DNA of 64,000 nucleotides, taken from Brevibacterium yomogidense. GTDB taxonomy: Bacteria > Actinomycetota > Actinomycetes > Actinomycetales > Brevibacteriaceae. Within the stretch, counting starts at the first letter, position 1. Every line of letters begins with the position of its first letter. The stretch lies in the NCBI RefSeq assembly GCF_016107685.1, contig NZ_JABASY010000001.1:338187-402186 (forward strand). The letters run 5' to 3'. The position numbers were made by a program, and so were the translations under genes. Below, piece by piece: positions 57,510 through 64,000 of the stretch. Under the pieces are notes generated by a model that was not told the origin of the DNA, did not search any database, and saw only the letters and a program-made list of their open reading frames with translations.

Positions 57510-58148
57510 CTAATTCGATGGGCGGGGGTCTTTTGCCCGGCTTGATGTCAGGAGTAGTGCGTGGGTGGTGCGGATCATGATTGCGGTTGCTTCTCGAACC
57601 GTAAGTGCCAAGTCGTCCCGACTCCCCATCCACGTTGGCCAAGTGCATGCGACAAGCAGAGCAGTGACCAGCAAATCCGCATCCTCGGAAGCTTCGGCGA
57701 TTTCAGGGGCGAAGGTCAATCCAAGATCAGTGCGCAACCGGGCATTGTGCCGCGCCCGGTTCTGGCGGAGCTGAGGCGAGAATGGTAGCCGTGCTTGAGC
57801 AGCGCGAGAGGCGCCTGCGATCGATTCGAGCATTTGTGCGCGCTGCTGACAAAACCGTTCGACTCTTTCGTCGAGCGGTAGGTCTGCTGGCACCGGCTCG
57901 TATTCTGCGTACTGGATGGCTAATGTCTGCTCGCCAGTAGCTGCGAAGAGATTCTCCAGGTCAGGAAAGTGGGTGAAGAGTGCCCGCGTCGAAATGCCGG
58001 CACGGCGGGCAATCTCGACGGCAGTCGGCCTGAGATTGCCTTCTAGCATCAGATCCATGTTTGCATCGACGATCGCTTGCCGGGTCCGCTGCGACCGCAG
58101 CGTACGACCATCAATTCGCGATGCGGCCATATCACTACTGGTCCCCAA
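57510..58148 (-). CDS. TetR family regulator of the ABC/beta-oxidation island
   Basis: A 212-residue TetR protein with HTH at residues about 20-65 (RQAIVDANMDLMLEGNLRPT, VEIARRAGISTRALFTHFPD). The C-terminal domain is long in Leu/Ala/Arg and not recognisable. It is encoded downstream of and in the same direction as the dpp-like genes, 86 bases after them. It probably controls the leftward transport and degradation genes. Codon use has more A/T at third positions than in the origin block. Confidence 0.85.
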   Translation of the reverse strand: MGTSSDMAASRIDGRTLRSQRTRQAIVDANMDLMLEGNLRPTAVEIARRAGISTRALFTHFPDLENLFAATGEQTLAIQYAEYEPVPADLPLDERVERFCQQRAQMLESIAGASRAAQARLPFSPQLRQNRARHNARLRTDLGLTFAPEIAEASEDADLLVTALLVACTWPTWMGSRDDLALTVREATAIMIRTTHALLLTSSRAKDPRPSN

Positions 58149-58234
58149 TGTTAACCTCTTTTTCCTTCAAGTCTTGTCATAAGGCAGTCCTATCTGTTTG
58201 CTTGTGCGACCGTAGGGAGACGAGCCATCCAACT

Positions 58235-59107
58235 CTAAACCACGATGACTTCTTTCTCGGTACGGGTGTCGAGTGCTGAGGCCGTGCTCATTCGGTCCCG
58301 TAGCGCATCGCCGAGGTGGTAGACGCATAGCACCACGATGCCCAGAAGGATGCCAGGAGGAAGGATTAACAGCGGTGCGCTGAGAATGTTCCCGTAGGCC
58401 TCGTTAAGATCGCTTCCCCAGCTCGGGGTCGGGCGTTGGGGGCCGAGGCCGAGGAATGCCATAGCGCCTTGGATGACGAAGGTCAAGCCGGTATAGATAG
58501 TCAGCTGGATCACGACCGGCCGCAGGGCTTCGGGCAGGACATGCCGCACGATAAGGATCGGAGTGGGAACGCCGGATAACCGGGAACTTGCGACGAAGTC
58601 TTTGTCCCGGACGACGAGAACTCCGGCTCGAGTCAGCACCGCCGTATTGGGGGCAAGTACCAGCCCAACAGCGATCATTGAAGTGACGAGACCGGAACCA
58701 AGTGATCCGGTGATCGCAATAGCAAGGACCAGTAGGGGGAACGCTATCATTATGTCGCTGAGACGCATCAGCACACTACCGACGTATCGCGGCCAGAATC
58801 CCGCAATGGTACCCCACGGAATACCGAGGATCATGGCGACGCCAACGGCGATAGCGACTCCTCCGAACGCGTTCCGTCCACCCCATATCAGGCGACTGAG
58901 TACGTCCCGACCGAGATTGTCAGTACCGAGCGGGTGCGCCCAACTCGGTGCCTGATGTGTGCCCGCTAGGTCCTGCGCGATCGGGTCATATGGGGCTATC
59001 CAGGGGGCGAGCAGCGAGCCAGCTAGTAGAACGATGATTGTGGTGAGGGCAACCCACACTCCGGCAGGTAGTCGGAGACTCCGGTTGGGAAGTAGACGGA
59101 AGCTCAT
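58235..59107 (-). CDS. Dpp/Opp-type ABC permease (DppC-like)
   Basis: A 290-residue inner-membrane permease with six helices. The first helix is TTIIVLLAGSLLAPWIAPYD; the family motif AHPLGTDNLGRDVLSRLIWG is present; the EAA loop contains DKDFVASSRLSGVPTPILIV. It pairs with the next permease to form the channel. The start ATG 59107 overlaps the dppB-like stop by four bases (coupled). Confidence 0.92.
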   Translation of the reverse strand: MSFRLLPNRSLRLPAGVWVALTTIIVLLAGSLLAPWIAPYDPIAQDLAGTHQAPSWAHPLGTDNLGRDVLSRLIWGGRNAFGGVAIAVGVAMILGIPWGTIAGFWPRYVGSVLMRLSDIMIAFPLLVLAIAITGSLGSGLVTSMIAVGLVLAPNTAVLTRAGVLVVRDKDFVASSRLSGVPTPILIVRHVLPEALRPVVIQLTIYTGLTFVIQGAMAFLGLGPQRPTPSWGSDLNEAYGNILSAPLLILPPGILLGIVVLCVYHLGDALRDRMSTASALDTRTEKEVIVV

Positions 59108-60186
59108 GAAATGCCCTTTCGGACAGTCGGATCGACGACCCCGGAGAGCAAGTCGACGGCGAGGTTTACTAGCAGTGCGATTAGGACGTAGACCAAGACA
59201 ATCCCGATGATCACCGGGAAGTCGAGCAAATTAATAGCATTGAGAAGCGTTCGTCCAAGGCCTGGCAAAACAAAGATCTGCTCGAGAATCAAAGTTGATC
59301 CCAGTTGGCCTAGTGACAGTAGGCCCACCACGCTCAGCACCACGGGGAGTACTGAACGGAAGGCATAGCGCCAGGTAATGGTTCGCTCGGAGAGCCCCAT
59401 GGCACGAGCCGTCCGGACATAATCGCTTGACATCGCGTCCGCCATAGCTGCCCCTACCTGACGAATAACGATGGCACTACCACCCATAATCATCGCCAGT
59501 GAAGGTAGTAACAAATGGTAGAGATTCTGTGCCGGATTCTCGGTGAAAGGTACGAATCCTAGTTGCGGCAGCAGGCTGAGCCAAACGGAGAAGAATGTTA
59601 TGAGTACTAGTGCTAGGAAGAAATCTGGTATCGCCAGCCCAACGCCCGATACACTTCGAATCAAGCGACCCGGCCGCCTAGCAGCCCGCTTACCAGCGAA
59701 GACTCCGAGTGGGATTGCCACGATACAAGTCCCGAAGATCGCTAGAAAGGTGAGTTGAAGGGTCACCGGCAGGGTCTCGGAGACCATCTCTGAAATTGGG
59801 AACCCTGTCTGGAAGGACTGGCCGAAGTCTCCGGTTAGTGCTTTTCCTAGCCAGGAGAGGAATTGCTCGATAAAAGGCCGGTCGAGGCCAAGCTGTTCCT
59901 CGATCCGTGCCACCTGCTCTGGCGTTGCTTCCTCGCCCAAGCGGGCGTATGCCGGGCCTCCCGGGATGATTTTGACAAGCAGAAATGTGAGGAGACTGGC
60001 ACCGATCGCAGTCAGCGGAAATACTAGAATTCGCTTGAGCGCGAACCTGCCAAGTGAGCCGCGGGCAAGAAACTCGCGTGAGCTCTGCTTGGTGCTGGCC
60101 TCGACGGGAACGTGAGGTGGTATCGAAGGTGTTGTCGCGGGGCCATCGTCCATAACTTTCCGGCGTCGCAGATTGCTGGCGGTCAT
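59104..60186 (-). CDS. Dpp/Opp-type ABC permease (DppB-like)
   Basis: A 360-residue permease with an N-terminal cytoplasmic extension of about 40 residues. It shows FPLTAIGASLLTFLLVKIIP, the extracytoplasmic loop YARLGEEATPEQVARIEEQL typical of DppB (lower helix after GLDRPFIEQFLSWLGKALTG), and the EAA loop DYVRTARAMGLSERTITWRY. ATG 60186 overlaps the upstream ATPase stop by four bases. Confidence 0.92.
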   Translation of the reverse strand: MTASNLRRRKVMDDGPATTPSIPPHVPVEASTKQSSREFLARGSLGRFALKRILVFPLTAIGASLLTFLLVKIIPGGPAYARLGEEATPEQVARIEEQLGLDRPFIEQFLSWLGKALTGDFGQSFQTGFPISEMVSETLPVTLQLTFLAIFGTCIVAIPLGVFAGKRAARRPGRLIRSVSGVGLAIPDFFLALVLITFFSVWLSLLPQLGFVPFTENPAQNLYHLLLPSLAMIMGGSAIVIRQVGAAMADAMSSDYVRTARAMGLSERTITWRYAFRSVLPVVLSVVGLLSLGQLGSTLILEQIFVLPGLGRTLLNAINLLDFPVIIGIVLVYVLIALLVNLAVDLLSGVVDPTVRKGIS

Positions 60187-61229
60187 AGAGACTCCTCCCT
60201 ATAATTCGCTTTACCGTCTCGGATCTCTCGCCAGAAATGACAAGCGGTTACATGCCGACGTCCGTCAACCGTGCGATCGTCGAGGACTTCGTTTTGGGGC
60301 TTCTCCTGAGCACAAATTTCCTGCGCAAACGGGCACCTCGTTCGGAATCGACACCCCGAGGGTGGCCGCCGTGCGTCCGGGATCTCGCCCTCGAGCGGCA
60401 CCATGCGAGCAGCGTTGGCACGGATTCTTGGCACAGCGCGAATGAGAGCTTGCGTATAGGGATGCCGAGGACGCTTCAGAACCTCGTTCACCGGACCAAC
60501 CTCGACCAGTTGGCCGAGATACATTACGCCCACATCGTGAGCGATCCTGGCGATAGACGTCATGTCGTGAGAGATGAAAACGTAGGTGAGCTTGAGTTTG
60601 GTCCTTAGGTCGTCGAGCAGTTTCAGTACGCCAGCCTGCAAGGAGATGTCGAGCGCTGCGACGGGTTCGTCACACATCACGAGCGGTGCCCTGGACGCTA
60701 CTGCTCTCGCGATCGTCACCCGCTGACGCTGGCCGCCTGACATATGGGTCGGGCGGCGGTCTGCAATCTCCGGCCCGAGGCCGACTTGGCCGAGCAGTTC
60801 AACCGCATCAGCCCGTAGGCGACGAGGAGTGATCAGTCTGCCTGGTTCCATCGGCTCGGCAACGCTTTGCCAGACCGGCCGTAGAGCATTGAGCGCGAGG
60901 ACGGGGTCCTGGAAGATCATCTGAACTTGACCTCCTCGTCCAATGGAGGAGCTCGCGGGTCGTAAAGTTCCCGAGTTGGAAATTATTTCGATGGTGCCCT
61001 CGGAGACCGGTGCCAGCCCCGAAATAGCTTTGACGAGTGTCGACTTCCCGGACCCTGATTCGCCGATGATTCCTAAAGTACGTCCGCGCGAGACGTCTAC
61101 ATCGACTCGGTCGACAGCGTGTATCGCATCTTTGCCACGACCGTACCGGACGACGAGATTGCGCACTCGTAGGGCCGGCGAGGGGTCAGCCCCGGTGATA
61201 GAGAACGTCGGAATAGTCTGTGTGGTCAT
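60183..61229 (-). CDS. Dpp/Opp-type ABC ATPase (DppF-like)
   Basis: A 348-residue ATPase with Walker A GESGSGKSTLVKAI, signature MSGGQRQRVTIARAV, Walker B PLVMCDEPVAALD and the C-terminal oligopeptide-ATPase tail PSGCRFRTRCPFAQEICAQE, whose cysteines can hold a metal or Fe-S centre in some members. It works with the DppD-like ATPase. ATG 61229 overlaps the preceding stop. Confidence 0.93.
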   Translation of the reverse strand: MTTQTIPTFSITGADPSPALRVRNLVVRYGRGKDAIHAVDRVDVDVSRGRTLGIIGESGSGKSTLVKAISGLAPVSEGTIEIISNSGTLRPASSSIGRGGQVQMIFQDPVLALNALRPVWQSVAEPMEPGRLITPRRLRADAVELLGQVGLGPEIADRRPTHMSGGQRQRVTIARAVASRAPLVMCDEPVAALDISLQAGVLKLLDDLRTKLKLTYVFISHDMTSIARIAHDVGVMYLGQLVEVGPVNEVLKRPRHPYTQALIRAVPRIRANAARMVPLEGEIPDARRPPSGCRFRTRCPFAQEICAQEKPQNEVLDDRTVDGRRHVTACHFWREIRDGKANYREESL

Positions 61230-62245
61230 GCCACTCCGTCCAACGTGAGTTCGTCAATCCTGAGGCAGCGACTACGACCGCCATTCGGTGCGTCCTCAAG
61301 TATCGGTGAGTTTTCCGAACACCGCAGTTCGGCGTATGGGCACCTCGGGTGGAAACGACAACCGGCAGGAGGCCGTGCCGGGTTTGCTGGACTGCCAGCG
61401 ATGCTAGTCCAGTCGTCGGGGCTTTCGAGATGGACGTCAGAAGCCTTGAGGAGGGCTGCTGGATAGGGGTGCTGAGGTGCCGTCAGTAGCCGGTCTGTGG
61501 CGTCATCGTTGACTATCTGACCGCAGTACATCGTGACGATACGCGAGCACAGTGAGGCCACTACACCGAGATTGTGGGTGATGAGCAAGACCGCGAGGTC
61601 AAACTCTTCCGCGAGCCGCCGCAGCAGTTCAATCACCTGAGCTTGAATAGTGACGTCAAGTGCTGTGGTGGGCTCGTCAGCGATTAGAAGCCGAGGGTTG
61701 CATAGGAGTGCCATTGCGATGAGGATTCGCTGACACATCCCACCAGAGAGGGCATGCGTGTATACGTTCATCGTGCGCCGAGGGTTGGGCAAACCAACCA
61801 GATCGAGCAGCTCCATGGCTCGGGCTTGGGCTTGTTTACGGGTAATTGTTTCATGAGCCAGTAGCACATCTATCATTTGCCTGCCAACAGTTCGCGAGGG
61901 ATGCAGGGATGCTCGTGGCTCCTGGAATATCATGCTTATATGGTCTCCACGAAGGTCGCGGAGGGCGGCGGCGTCGAGTGTCAGAAGGTCACTCCCGTCG
62001 TAACGGACGGTGCCCGTCACGGTTGCGGTGTTCGGCAGTAACCCCATGATACCCAGCCCCGTCAGCGTCTTACCCGACCCCGATTCTCCTACGAGGCCGA
62101 CTAGCTCACCTGGTTTTAGCGATAGAGAGACATTCTGCAATAACTGAGTGCCACCTAAGGACACGTTCAGATCCTCGATCGCCAAAAGCGACCTCGTTGA
62201 GCTCTCAAAGTGAGAGCTTCTCCCATTGAACGTTGCTGAGTCCAT
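61226..62245 (-). CDS. Dpp/Opp-type ABC ATPase (DppD-like)
   Basis: A 339-residue ATPase: Walker A GESGSGKTLTGLGI, signature LSGGMCQRILIAMAL, Walker B LLIADEPTTALDVTIQ, and the C-terminal PAGCRFHPRCPYAELRCSEN. ATG 62245 is chosen because GGAAGGGTGG lies four bases upstream; the in-frame ATG at 62335 has no RBS. First gene of the dppD-dppF-dppB-dppC run, all joined by 4-base ATGA-type overlaps. No substrate-binding protein gene is seen in the window. Confidence 0.92.
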   Translation of the reverse strand: MDSATFNGRSSHFESSTRSLLAIEDLNVSLGGTQLLQNVSLSLKPGELVGLVGESGSGKTLTGLGIMGLLPNTATVTGTVRYDGSDLLTLDAAALRDLRGDHISMIFQEPRASLHPSRTVGRQMIDVLLAHETITRKQAQARAMELLDLVGLPNPRRTMNVYTHALSGGMCQRILIAMALLCNPRLLIADEPTTALDVTIQAQVIELLRRLAEEFDLAVLLITHNLGVVASLCSRIVTMYCGQIVNDDATDRLLTAPQHPYPAALLKASDVHLESPDDWTSIAGSPANPARPPAGCRFHPRCPYAELRCSENSPILEDAPNGGRSRCLRIDELTLDGVA

Positions 62246-62506
62246 TTTTCCACCCTTCCGACGAATATCTTTCTCGCCCACGAAAAAACGATGTTGCACA
62301 TCACGTCTCTCAGGGGGCGTGAGCCATAAAACCATGTCGACGACTCACGGCCGGCACGAGCGGCGTGCTGAGTGAAGGACGTCGGCGTCCTCGAACATGT
62401 AGAGAATTAGCGGACCACGGTGGCTGAGCGCAGCTCGTTAAGAACCCCGCCCACGCTGTATTTTTGAAGAATGCGCTGCTGTACGAGATGGAAGACCCTC
62501 TTCTTC

Positions 62507-63403
62507 CTACTCGCTGGGAGTCATGTCATCACCGCGGTCATCAAAGAGGTGCGTCGGGAAGTCCCGGGTCTTCGACAGCGTCCATTGTGGAGCCCGCTTC
62601 TCCCGGAAAGCTGATACTCCCTCGGGCGCGTCGGCGTGTTGCCCCGCCCAGCGGAAGAGCCGACGCTCCAGATCCAGCGCTGCCTCGCGTTCATTGGTTT
62701 CGAGGAAGGCCCTGGCAACGAGTTTGGTAATAGCCATCGACACCGGGGCTACGTTTTCTGCGAGGTCGTGGGCGATTCGCATCGCCGTACTGAGCACTTC
62801 ATCGGCCGGCACAGCAGTGGTAGCGAGTCCGAGTTGAACGGCTTCCTTCCCGTCGAAGATCCTGCCGGTAAGCAGGAGGTCCATGGCGCGTTGGTAGCCG
62901 ATTCGTCGCGGCAGGCTCCACAGTAGGTCCGCATCCGGGATGACGCCGCGACGGTTGAATACGAATCCGATTTTGGCTTCCTCAGCGGCGACGATGATGT
63001 CGGCCCGCAGCGCCATAGTGATTCCTGCCCCGACGGCCGAACCGTTTACAGCCGCGATCACGGGCGTTCGGATGCGGTCGGCGCTGGCTGGCTGGCCGGG
63101 GAATCGCCGCTGAGCCTCTTCTTTCGTTAGCGAGCCATCAAAAGTGCGACCTGCTGGTAGGAGTCCCGCTCCGGCACAGAATGCTCGTCCAGCACCGGTA
63201 AGGACGATGCACCGGATGGAATCGTCACTGTCGAACCCCGCTAAAGCGTGCCCGATCTCGGCTGACATGAGCCAGTCCCAACTATTGAGCTGTTCCGGGC
63301 GGTTGAGTGTGATCAGGCCAACTGGCCCTTTCCTATCGACGAGGATTGCCTCGTATCCTGGAAGTTCCGAATGCCTGATGCCCTGAGTGTTTTCTGTCGT
63401 CAT
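62507..63403 (-). CDS. Enoyl-CoA hydratase/isomerase (crotonase family)
   Basis: A 298-residue crotonase. It has VGLITLNRPEQLNSWDWLMS, the oxyanion pieces GAGRAFCAGAGLL and NGSAVGAGITMALRAD, FNRRGVIPDADLLWSLPRRI and the tail SEKRAPQ-like AFREKRAPQW. The positions of the two hydratase glutamates are not clearly kept (PDAD), so isomerase or hydrolase activity is also possible. RBS GAAGGAGAGG precedes ATG 63403. It is 38 bases downstream of the acyl-CoA dehydrogenase gene and 261 bases upstream of the transporter genes. Confidence 0.85.
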   Translation of the reverse strand: MTTENTQGIRHSELPGYEAILVDRKGPVGLITLNRPEQLNSWDWLMSAEIGHALAGFDSDDSIRCIVLTGAGRAFCAGAGLLPAGRTFDGSLTKEEAQRRFPGQPASADRIRTPVIAAVNGSAVGAGITMALRADIIVAAEEAKIGFVFNRRGVIPDADLLWSLPRRIGYQRAMDLLLTGRIFDGKEAVQLGLATTAVPADEVLSTAMRIAHDLAENVAPVSMAITKLVARAFLETNEREAALDLERRLFRWAGQHADAPEGVSAFREKRAPQWTLSKTRDFPTHLFDDRGDDMTPSE

Positions 63404-63441
63404 TGCCTCTCCTTCGTTGTGTTCCGGCCAGTGTTGTCTGT

Positions 63442-64000
63442 TTAGATGCCGATTAGGTCGGCCAAGCGTCGGCGGTCGGCTCCCACGTTGCCGAACATTG
63501 ACTGTGAGGCTTGGGCGCGCTTTAAATACAGATGTGCATCGTGCTCCCAGGTGGCACCAATGCCGCCATGAATCTGGACATTTTCGGCTGCCGCACGAAA
63601 AAACGCCTTCGCAGCAGAAGCCTTAGCGACAGTTGCGGCTGTGGGCAGCGTTGCGGGATCCTCCACCGCGCACCAAGCGGCGTACCGGGCAGCTGCGCGA
63701 GCTCCTTCGATGTCGACCAAGACCTCGGCACACTTGTGCTTGATCGCTTGGAACGAGCCGATTGGACGACCGAATTGATGCCGGACCTTGGCGTACGCGA
63801 CGCTCATGTCAAGACATGCCTGTGCTCCACCTATCATCTCAGCGGCGAGTAGCACTGCGGCGACATCGAGTGTGGCTGCCAAGAGCTCTGCTCCTTGACC
63901 AACGTGGCCGACGAGCGTGCCAGGCGCCGAATGGAGGCTTACGCGTCCAAGGCCTCGTGTCTGATCGAAATTCGGTAGGATATTTCGGGTCACTCCGACT
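63442..64000 (-). CDS. Acyl-CoA dehydrogenase, N-terminal part outside window
   Basis: The frame is open to the window edge, so only the C-terminal 185 or so residues are seen. They are the helical domain of an acyl-CoA dehydrogenase: EMIGGAQACLDMSVAYAKVR, QFGRPIGSFQAIKHKCAEVL, and the last helix with ENVQIHGGIGATWEHDAHLY. The catalytic Glu position near the end has HGGIGATWEHD. With the adjacent crotonase it forms a beta-oxidation-like pair. GTG 63993 is only an internal codon. Confidence 0.88.
   Translation of the reverse strand, partial: VGVTRNILPNFDQTRGLGRVSLHSAPGTLVGHVGQGAELLAATLDVAAVLLAAEMIGGAQACLDMSVAYAKVRHQFGRPIGSFQAIKHKCAEVLVDIEGARAAARYAAWCAVEDPATLPTAATVAKASAAKAFFRAAAENVQIHGGIGATWEHDAHLYLKRAQASQSMFGNVGADRRRLADLIGI

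Overview
The window is the replication-origin neighbourhood of a high-GC actinobacterial chromosome plus an accessory catabolic flank. The gene order murJ / pseudokinase / trxB-trxA / cwlM / parB-parA / rsmG / jag / yidC / yidD / rnpA / rpmH / dnaA / oriC / dnaN / recF / dciA / gyrB / gyrA / DUF3566 / tRNA-Ile / DLW-39 / tRNA-Ala is the classical actinobacterial origin block. The DUF6049, DLW-39 and DUF3566 proteins and the SigR-type trxB promoter agree with Actinomycetota, most likely Micrococcales. A Brevibacterium-like organism is my guess, but the genus cannot be fixed from this sequence alone.

Region 1 (1-9.4 kb) is envelope and redox: a DUF6049 protein (5' end outside the window), the lipid II flippase MurJ, a membrane-anchored pseudokinase, thioredoxin reductase and thioredoxin, and a CwlM-like peptidoglycan amidase homologue whose zinc ligands appear to be lost. 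In mycobacteria MurJ, its pseudokinase partner and CwlM form a regulatory circuit for peptidoglycan precursor synthesis, so this block probably has the same role.

Region 2 (9.4-14.4 kb) is the centromere: 13 parS-type sites in 4.9 kb, nine of them in a 2 kb stretch without recognisable genes and the rest in or beside parB-parA. ParB carries an unusually long low-complexity N-terminal part. Region 3 (14.4-26.6 kb) has the leftward rsmG-jag-yidC-yidD-rnpA-rpmH operon, dnaA with DnaA-box clusters on both sides, candidate oriC between dnaA and dnaN, then dnaN-recF-dciA-M50 peptidase, a cystathionine beta-synthase lacking its regulatory domain and metB. Region 4 (26.6-32.9 kb) has gyrB-gyrA-DUF3566 and two tRNAs.

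Region 5 (33-50.9 kb) is mixed accessory metabolism and transport: SnoaL-like protein, cytosine-deaminase-like amidohydrolase, panB, acyl-CoA synthetase, two MFS exporters, an ACR3/BASS-type transporter, ornithine cyclodeaminase, alpha/beta hydrolase with divergent TetR, CPBP protease, GntR, YeiH exporter with divergent LysR, a phosphotriesterase-family hydrolase and an amidase.

Region 6 (50.9-56.3 kb) is a compact operon that I read as cyclohexanecarboxylate-type alicyclic acid degradation: BadI-like ring-cleaving hydrolase, AliB-like acyl-CoA dehydrogenase, BadH-like dehydrogenase, AliA-like CoA ligase and a TetR regulator. In front of it are four helically phased GTGAAC/GTTCAC half-sites. 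A decayed ISL3-family transposase lies at 56.8-57.3 kb. Region 7 (57.5-64 kb, all leftward, visibly less GC-rich) holds an acyl-CoA dehydrogenase (cut by the window end), an enoyl-CoA hydratase, a complete Dpp/Opp-type ABC transporter without a binding protein, and a TetR regulator. It looks like a separately acquired catabolic island.
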